Of a DNA stretch of 26,123 nt, positions 21,298 through 26,123 are shown in pieces (position 1 is the first letter of the stretch; every line of letters starts with the position of its first letter). A program made the position numbers and the translations under genes. The notes under the pieces were generated by a model. That model had not been told where the DNA came from, made no database searches, and saw only the letters and a program-made list of their open reading frames with translations. Origin of the DNA: Clostridia bacterium (lineage in GTDB: Bacteria > Bacillota > Clostridia > Oscillospirales > CAG-272); the NCBI GenBank assembly GCA_900768535.1, contig CAAGDE010000016.1, positions 1-26,123 of the forward strand. Reading direction: 5' to 3'.

Positions 21298-21429
21298 TCA
21301 CCAGTAAACCTTGTTGTCATCGTTGCTGTTATCGTCAGCAAAATCCAGTTTTTCGCCGGAGCAGGCAATGACATCTGTTTTTGTCAGCGCAATCTGCTTC
21401 CACTCCGGTTCCGTATAACGCTTTTTCAT
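21298..21429 (-). CDS. small acidic 43-residue peptide
   Basis: A 43-residue ORF: MKKRYTEPEWKQIALTKTDV then IACSGEKLDFADDNSNDDNK and VYW. It has AAAGGAGAG upstream of the ATG and sits directly behind a perfect promoter, 48 nt before the large secreted protein. The layout (basic start, EPEWKQI..L.KTDVI segment, Ser-Gly, then a D/N-rich tail) resembles a class of short peptides common in gut Clostridia and often encoded next to exported proteins. Function is unknown. It has no signal peptide, a single Cys (C23) and an aromatic C-terminus. It could be a leader-type peptide substrate, but no modifying enzyme lies nearby. Confidence 0.7.
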   Translation of the reverse strand: MKKRYTEPEWKQIALTKTDVIACSGEKLDFADDNSNDDNKVYW

Positions 21430-21482
21430 GCTTTCTCTCCTTTCCTTTCTTTTGTTCAAGCATAGAACTATAGCACACTATC

Positions 21483-21511
21483 ATTATAGCAGATTGTTTG
21501 GCAAATGTCAA
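21483..21511 (-). promoter_or_regulatory. perfect-consensus sigma-A promoter
   Basis: Minus strand: TTGACA (21506-21511), 17-bp spacer, TATAAT (21483-21488). It drives the small peptide and the secreted protein. Flanking sequence is AT-rich. Confidence 0.9.
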
Positions 21512-21597
21512 TAACGCAATGGAAAGTTTTCTGACATCCAGGCAATAATTGTTACTGTTGTACAATTCTTTTGTTTTAACTTAGAACTTTTGACCAA

Positions 21598-21642
21598 AGA
21601 AAAAAGCCGTTTTCGGAATTGAAATACCGAAAACAGCTTTTT
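21598..21642 (-). terminator. terminator downstream of wecB
   Basis: AAAAAGCCGTTTTCGG (21601-21616) pairs with CCGAAAACAGCTTTTT (21627-21642) across a 10-nt loop, with T-runs on both sides. It can serve wecB on the minus strand. Confidence 0.88.
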
Positions 21643-21663
21643 CCGGGCATCCCGGCAGTATTT

Positions 21664-22770
21664 TTACGCTTTTTTCATCCAGCCCTCCAGAATCCGGACA
21701 ATCCGGCGCGATGCCTGACCGTCCCCGAATACCCCGCTGGGGCGGTGCATGGCGGCATAGACCCCGGAATCCGGCAGGAGCAGCTCCCGCGCGGCGGTCA
21801 CAATCCCCGCACGGTCCGTTCCCGCCAAACGCAACACGCCTGCCCGCAGTCCCTCCTGCCGCTCGGTGGAATGCCGCAGGACGAGTGTCGGAATGCCGAG
21901 CGCCGTGGCTTCCTCCTGGATTCCGCCGCTGTCGGTCAGAACCACAAACGCACGCGCCAGCAAATGGTGGAAGGTGGTCAGCTCCGGCGGGTCAATGACC
22001 GAAATGCGCGGACAGTCGCCCAAAATTTCCCCCGCCGCCTGCCGCACCGCCGGATTCGGGTGAAGCGGGCAGACCGCAAAGGTGTCCGGGAACGCCTCCA
22101 CCGTTTCCCGCAGGGCGTACAGCATCTCCCGCAACGGTTCCCCCCAGCTCTCGCGCCGATGGGCGGTGAACAGAAGCATCCGCGCCCCCTTCCGGAATTC
22201 CGGCAACGCCTTCGGCTTGCCCTCCACCAGACTGTAGCGCAGCGCGTCAATGACCGTGTTCCCGGTCAGATACACGCGCTTTTCCGATACGCCCGCCCGG
22301 AGCAGATTCCGCTTTGCCGCCACGGTCGGTGCAAAATGCAGATCGGCAAGCGTGGTGATGACCTGACGGTGCATCTCCTCCGGAAACGGCGACCGGATGT
22401 GGTAGGTCCGCAGTCCAGCCTCCACGTGCGCTACCGGCACCCCGCGGTAAAAGCCCGCCAGTGCTCCCGCAAACGCGCTCGCCGTGTCCCCCTGCACCAC
22501 GCACAAATCCGGTCTGACACGGTCAAAAACCGCCCCCAGCGCCGAAAGAATCCCGCCCGTCAGACACTCCAGCCCTCCGCCTCCCGCCTGCGGCAGAGTC
22601 TCGTCCGCACAAACACCAAAACACGCCATCGCCGATTCCATCAGCGCCCCGTGCTGCCCCGTTGACAGTACCACCGTGCGCAGCTCCTCCCGCTGACGCA
22701 ATTCCAAAATCACCGGGCACAGCTTGATCGCCTCCGGTCTCGTCCCCACAATCACCATAACCGTCTTCAT
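21664..22770 (-). CDS. wecB: UDP-N-acetylglucosamine 2-epimerase (non-hydrolysing)
   Basis: Interconverts UDP-GlcNAc and UDP-ManNAc for cell-wall polymer or capsule synthesis. The 368-residue protein is full length. The substrate-binding start is GTRPEAIKL, followed by the catalytic-site motifs VQGDTAS, HVEAGLRT, FPEEMHR and TAHRRES (equivalents of D95, E117, E131 and H213 in E. coli WecB) and the DSGGIQEE nucleotide-binding block near 290. I chose the ATG at 22770, with GAGGGGGG upstream; a TTG directly before it would add one residue. No other polysaccharide gene is in the window, so the pathway is not shown. A large inverted repeat separates it from the upstream SDR gene. Confidence 0.93.
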   Translation of the reverse strand: MKTVMVIVGTRPEAIKLCPVILELRQREELRTVVLSTGQHGALMESAMACFGVCADETLPQAGGGGLECLTGGILSALGAVFDRVRPDLCVVQGDTASAFAGALAGFYRGVPVAHVEAGLRTYHIRSPFPEEMHRQVITTLADLHFAPTVAAKRNLLRAGVSEKRVYLTGNTVIDALRYSLVEGKPKALPEFRKGARMLLFTAHRRESWGEPLREMLYALRETVEAFPDTFAVCPLHPNPAVRQAAGEILGDCPRISVIDPPELTTFHHLLARAFVVLTDSGGIQEEATALGIPTLVLRHSTERQEGLRAGVLRLAGTDRAGIVTAARELLLPDSGVYAAMHRPSGVFGDGQASRRIVRILEGWMKKA

Positions 22771-22837
22771 CAAAATCCCCCCTCATCCCGTCTTCCCTAC
22801 ATCCTATGTCCCCCTCCCTCCTTTTAGAACCTGTCCG

Positions 22838-23095
22838 ACAAAAAGTGAGGGGAAGACCTTGGGACTCCGTCCCAAACCCTGCTTAGACCCTTCTTGGAAG
22901 AAGGGTCTAAGAACCCCAAGAACTTTCACTGAGAAGGGCATACCCCCGACTGAAGCACCGGAAAGCTTTCGCGTTCCGTGGGTCGGGGGTATGCCCTTCT
23001 CAGTGAAATTCTTTGGATTCCTAAACCTTTCTTCTAAGAAAGGTTTAGGCGGGGTTTGGGGCAGAGCCCCAAGGTCTTCCCACAATCACTTTTTC
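22838..23095. repeat. long multi-hairpin inverted repeat (MITE-like or attenuator-like)
   Basis: The inner stem is 27 bp and perfect: 22924-22950 (TTTCACTGAGAAGGGCATAC...) with 22982-23008, around a 31-nt loop. Each flank has its own perfect 14-bp hairpin: CTTAGACCCTTCTT/AAGAAGGGTCTAAG (22882-22911) and CCTAAACCTTTCTT/AAGAAAGGTTTAGG (23020-23049). Outer arms (GGGAAGACCTTGGG... at both ends) also pair imperfectly, out to AAAAAGTGA. The right end reaches into the last codons of the SDR gene. No transposase is present. Confidence 0.9.
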
Positions 23096-23847
23096 TGCTG
23101 GCGGCACCAGATGGACATGACGAGGCGGTGCGGGAGGAGCTTGGTCAGGAGGACCTGGGCACGGATGGAGGCGCCGCAGACGGAGACGTCTTTGCCTTTT
23201 TTCATGTCGCGCAGAGCGCGGGAGATGACCTGTTCCGGGGTAAAGAAGCGGTTGTAGTAGGTGATGGTATCATCGTTGACGGCGCGGTCGAAAAACTCGG
23301 TCTTTACCCAGCCGGGGCAGACCGCCATGCAACGGATGCCGCGGGATTTCAGCTCAACATTGAGCGCGCGGCTGAAGCTGAGAACAAACGCCTTGGTCGC
23401 GCCGTAAACCGTGATATACGGCACCGGCTGAAACGCCGAGAGCGAATCCAGCTGATAGATCTGCCCGCCCGGACGCATGAAAGGAAGCGTGAGATGCGTC
23501 ATGGCAACGTATGCACGGTCGTTGAGATCAATCATGTTCAGCATCTGCGCAAGATCCATCGATTCGAACGACCCGAATTTGCCGAACCCGCTGGCATTGA
23601 CCAGAACGGCAACCTCCGGCTTTTCCGCCTCCAGCAGAGCGCGGTAAGCCTCCAGAGACTCCGGCAGGGTCAGATCCAGCGCAAGCGGACGGATTCTGGT
23701 ATTCGGCAACAGCGGCTGAAGCGCCTCCAGCCGATCCTTTCTGCGGGCAATGACCCACATTTCGTCAAATGCCTGCTCCCCGGCAAGCCGCAGAACAAAT
23801 TCCCGCCCCATTCCGGATGAGGCACCGGTAATCACTGCAATTTTCAT
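23086..23847 (-). CDS. short-chain dehydrogenase/reductase (classical SDR)
   Basis: A 253-residue classical SDR, probably NADP-dependent. The dinucleotide motif is TGASSGMG (7-14), with basic residues after the second strand (ARRKDR), typical of NADPH preference. The NASG motif, the catalytic Ser in DSLSAF and the Tyr/Lys in YGATK are all present. PGWVKTEFF follows the active site. Substrate is not identifiable. The C-terminus (SIWCRQQKK) is encoded within the edge of the long inverted repeat, so it may have been altered by insertion of that element. GGAGAG lies before the ATG, and the gap to the upstream phosphofructokinase gene is 10 nt, indicating one operon. Confidence 0.88.
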   Translation of the reverse strand: MKIAVITGASSGMGREFVLRLAGEQAFDEMWVIARRKDRLEALQPLLPNTRIRPLALDLTLPESLEAYRALLEAEKPEVAVLVNASGFGKFGSFESMDLAQMLNMIDLNDRAYVAMTHLTLPFMRPGGQIYQLDSLSAFQPVPYITVYGATKAFVLSFSRALNVELKSRGIRCMAVCPGWVKTEFFDRAVNDDTITYYNRFFTPEQVISRALRDMKKGKDVSVCGASIRAQVLLTKLLPHRLVMSIWCRQQKK

Positions 23848-23857
23848 CGTTCTCTCC

Positions 23858-25093
23858 TTACAGAATCAGATGCTTCGGGATGCCGCATTCCCAAACGGTT
23901 TCCGCCTCTCCCTGAATCAGCGGGAGAATGTAGTCGCGGAACGCCCCTGTCATGCCGTTGCCCGCACCGTTGATGTAGCAGTCCGGCACGCGGCGCACCT
24001 GATTGGCAATACCGGAGATTTCCGAGTGCCCGAACGCCACCGCATACGGCGCATCGGACACGCGGTCAATGCTCATCATCTCGCCGCAAGTCCCATGCCC
24101 TGCCGCCGCAACCGCCGCTCTGCCGACCCCGACCGACTCCGAGAGATCGGTTCCGGACGCCAGATGCGCCGCACAGCGCTGCGGAAGATTCAGCTCCACC
24201 GAGCGCACCTTGCAGCCGAGCGCGGCTTTGATCAGCTGCTCCAGCACCTTGCCCGCACCCGCCAGGTATGCGTGCCCGAACGCGTCCACCGCGCCGCTCT
24301 GCGCCCCCTCGCCGATATAGCGACCGTCCGCCGACCGGATGCCTTCCGAGACGGCGACCACCACATTCGGGTGCCGCGCCTGTGCCGCACGGATATCCGC
24401 GAGGAACTGCTCCGTGGAGAAGCTCCGCTCCGGCAGATAGATCAGATCCGGAAAAATACCCGACACATAGCCGCCAGCCGCCGCCGATGCGGTCAGCCAC
24501 CCGGCATCGCGCCCCATGATCTCCACCACCGTGACCGCAGGCACCGTATAGACCGCGCAGTCCCGCAGAAGCTCCTGCATTGTCACCGCAATGTACTTTG
24601 CCGCCGAACCGAAGCCGGGCGTGTGGTCGGTTCCCATCAGATCGTTGTCAATCGTTTTCGGGATGCCGATGACGCGCATCTCCCAGTCCGTGCCGCGAAG
24701 ATATGCGGTCAGCTTGGACACCGTGTCCATCGAATCGTTTCCGCCGATATAGAAGAAATACCGGATGTTCCGCTGACGGAAGCGCGCCAGCAGTGCTTCG
24801 TAAACGGCGGGATCCTTTTGCGGATCCGGCAGCTTCCTGCGGCAGGAACCGAGCGCCGCCGCAGGGGTTTGGGTCAAGAGCCGCAGCTTCTCCTCGCTGT
24901 CCACTGCCGCGCTCAGATCGATCAGGCGATCCGCCAAAAAGCCGTCAATCCCGTTGCGCATTCCATAGAGCGTTCCGATTCCCGGTGCCGCGCCCTCGCG
25001 CACCCCGCGGATTACGCCCGCCAGCGTTGCGTTGATTGCCGCAGTCGGTCCGCCGCTTTGTCCGACAACTGCATTTCCGATCAAATGTTCCAT
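23858..25093 (-). CDS. pfp: 6-phosphofructokinase, probably pyrophosphate-dependent
   Basis: Phosphorylates fructose 6-phosphate in glycolysis. The 411-residue protein belongs to the long group. Two features point to PPi as phosphate donor: GGNDSMDT (ATP enzymes have GGDGS) and PKTIDND with Lys (ATP enzymes have PGTIDND). The N-terminal GQSGGPTAAIN loop and MGRDAGWL substrate motif are typical. A PPi enzyme is reversible and energy-saving, which fits an anaerobic fermenter. AAGGGGA precedes the ATG, and a good promoter lies upstream. It is followed by the SDR gene after 10 nt and is divergent from sigK. Confidence 0.9.
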   Translation of the reverse strand: MEHLIGNAVVGQSGGPTAAINATLAGVIRGVREGAAPGIGTLYGMRNGIDGFLADRLIDLSAAVDSEEKLRLLTQTPAAALGSCRRKLPDPQKDPAVYEALLARFRQRNIRYFFYIGGNDSMDTVSKLTAYLRGTDWEMRVIGIPKTIDNDLMGTDHTPGFGSAAKYIAVTMQELLRDCAVYTVPAVTVVEIMGRDAGWLTASAAAGGYVSGIFPDLIYLPERSFSTEQFLADIRAAQARHPNVVVAVSEGIRSADGRYIGEGAQSGAVDAFGHAYLAGAGKVLEQLIKAALGCKVRSVELNLPQRCAAHLASGTDLSESVGVGRAAVAAAGHGTCGEMMSIDRVSDAPYAVAFGHSEISGIANQVRRVPDCYINGAGNGMTGAFRDYILPLIQGEAETVWECGIPKHLIL

Positions 25094-25122
25094 GTCAAGT
25101 CCCCTTTCCGGATACTGTCTTT

Positions 25123-25151
25123 ATTTTACCACAAATTCCCCGGTTTGTCAA
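25123..25151 (-). promoter_or_regulatory. sigma-A promoter of the phosphofructokinase gene
   Basis: Minus strand: TTGACA (25146-25151), 17-bp spacer, TAAAAT (25123-25128), about 30 nt before the start codon. Confidence 0.8.
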
Positions 25152-25170
25152 CCGACTTCCGTGTGTACAG

Positions 25171-25198
25171 GCAAATTTTCCGCCCGGCGGCATATACT
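25171..25198 (+). promoter_or_regulatory. possible sigma-E-type promoter of sigK
   Basis: GCAAATT (25171-25177), 13-bp spacer, CATATACT (25191-25198) approximates the mother-cell sigma-E consensus (KMATATT and CATACANT). It stands 33 nt before the sigK ATG. The match is imperfect. Confidence 0.4.
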
Positions 25199-25230
25199 GA
25201 TGCAGACGAAGATTACGGAGGGAACAAACC

Positions 25231-25911
25231 ATGTGGCTGACGCTGTTTTCACTGTTTACCAAGGTTCTGCATCTCATTCTCGGCATCACGCCGCCGCAGA
25301 AATTTCCGCCCCCGCTGACGGGCGAGGAGGAGCAGGCGGCATTCCTCCTGGCGCGCGCGGGGGACGAAAAGGCGCGGGAGAGGCTGATTCTGCACAACCT
25401 GCGCCTGGTCTCCCACATCGTGCGGAAGTACTACGGCACCGCACGGAATCCGGAGGATCTGGTATCCATCGGAACCATCGGGCTTGTCAAGGCGGTGGAC
25501 ACCTTCCGGATTGAGAACGGTGCGCGGTTTGCGACCTATGCGGCAAAATGCATTCAGAACGAGATTCTGATGCACTTCCGTTCGCAGAAAAAGCTCGGAT
25601 GCGAGGTTTCCCTGGGCGAAACGATTGACATGGACCGGGACGGAAATCCGCTGACCTACATCGATGTCATCTGCGCGGACGAGGACGTTGCCGAGGAGAC
25701 CCTGCGCCATGTCATGACCGACCGGATGCTGGAGCTGGTTGATACCGTCCTGACCCCGCGCGAGCGGCAGATCGTGATCCTGCGCTACGGTCTTGGCGGC
25801 AGAGCCCCGCAGGCACAGCGCGAGGTTGCGGATTGCCTCGGCATTTCGCGCTCCTACGTTTCCAGAATCGAAAAAGGCGCGCTGGAAAAGCTCCGGGAGG
25901 CGATGTCCTGA
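25231..25911 (+). CDS. sigK: RNA polymerase sporulation sigma factor SigK (pro-form)
   Basis: Late mother-cell sigma factor of sporulation. The 226-residue protein begins with a hydrophobic pro-sequence (MWLTLFSLFTKVLHLILGIT) that in Bacillus is removed by SpoIVFB to free the active factor. Region 2 follows (LILHNLRLVSHIVRKYY, PEDLVSIGTIGLVKAVDTF and ATYAAKCIQNEILMHFR), then region 4 with TPRERQIVILRYGL and the helix-turn-helix VADCLGISRSYVSRIEKGAL. Length matches intact SigK, so no skin-type element interrupts it. GGAGGG stands about 9 nt before the ATG. SigE is a close relative, but its pro-sequence and length differ and the QKK/SRSYVSRIEK features fit SigK. Confidence 0.92.
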   Translation: MWLTLFSLFTKVLHLILGITPPQKFPPPLTGEEEQAAFLLARAGDEKARERLILHNLRLVSHIVRKYYGTARNPEDLVSIGTIGLVKAVDTFRIENGARFATYAAKCIQNEILMHFRSQKKLGCEVSLGETIDMDRDGNPLTYIDVICADEDVAEETLRHVMTDRMLELVDTVLTPRERQIVILRYGLGGRAPQAQREVADCLGISRSYVSRIEKGALEKLREAMS

Positions 25912-26123
25912 GTTTTTCCCGGTGGCAGGCAGGAAAGCAGAAGCGGTGGCTGTTGCGGTATATTTTATGAGAGTGCAGATTTATCCCCCCTCATCAGTCG
26001 CTTACGCGACAGCTTCCCCCCAAGGAACCGCTGATTAAATGAACGCAAACCGCGGGCAGAGAAGGAAAAGTAGTGTGAAACGGTCAAAACAGCGGAAAGA
26101 GGGTAAAAACCTCTGCAAAAATG
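25912..26123. other. gene-free right edge
   Basis: No coding sequence is supported after sigK apart from a degenerate repeat copy, and no terminator is evident within the first 60 nt. Confidence 0.5.
25986..26025 (-). repeat. degenerate REP-like repeat copy
   Basis: CCCTCATCAGTCGCTTACG then CGACAGCTTCCCCCCAAGG parallels the minus-strand form of the repeats near 3275-3730 (CCTCATCCGTCGCCTGCGGCG...CCTTCCCC), but the hairpin's second arm is missing. Confidence 0.55.

Overview
The window (about 26 kb, GC-rich) looks like the chromosome of a strictly anaerobic, spore-forming Clostridia member, most likely an uncultured gut Oscillospiraceae/Ruminococcaceae-type bacterium. The evidence is an uninterrupted sigK, the zinc-ribbon/ATP-cone regulator NrdR, GGAGG ribosome sites, near-consensus sigma-A promoters, PPi-type phosphofructokinase, ferredoxin-like proteins in quantity, and dispersed hairpin repeats of a kind I associate with these genomes. 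No tRNA, rRNA, CRISPR array, transposase or phage structural gene was seen.

Layout. 141-3114 (minus): gpmI, a PHP-domain protein and a family-4 uracil-DNA glycosylase in one operon. 3115-3746: gene-free, with REP-like repeats. 3747-3992 (minus): a small membrane protein divergent from nrdR. 4172-5760 (plus): nrdR, a DUF5131 (Gp37/Gp68) protein overlapping it by 4 nt, and a SdpI-like membrane protein. 5761-6333: decayed coding sequence, a long AT-rich palindrome and a structured repeat-like element. 6334-7194 (minus): a YitT-family membrane protein.

7270-18818 (minus) is the centrepiece: one promoter, eleven tightly packed genes and one terminator. In transcription order: malate dehydrogenase-like, class II fumarase, HdrB, HdrC, HdrA, a MvhD/FlxD-like protein, two large [4Fe-4S] proteins (FlxC/FlxB-like), a FAD/NAD-binding FlxA-like protein, an iron-sulfur FrdB-like subunit, a fumarate reductase/succinate dehydrogenase flavoprotein, and a small membrane protein. 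The order matches oxaloacetate -> malate -> fumarate -> succinate, with a complete NAD(P)H-oxidising Flx/Hdr module between fumarase and fumarate reductase. No membrane anchor for the fumarate reductase and no quinone site are encoded. My main inference is a cytoplasmic NADH-dependent fumarate reductase system that may be flavin-based electron-bifurcating (NADH to fumarate plus ferredoxin) or may work through a disulfide/thiol pair.

18928-21429 (minus): a small D/N-rich 43-residue peptide gene followed by a large secreted protein of repeated beta-rich modules, behind a perfect-consensus promoter. 21664-25093 (minus): wecB, a remarkable long multi-hairpin inverted repeat, an SDR dehydrogenase and a PPi-type phosphofructokinase. 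25231-25911 (plus): sigK, divergent from the phosphofructokinase, with a possible sigma-E promoter. The right edge holds a degenerate REP-like copy and no gene.
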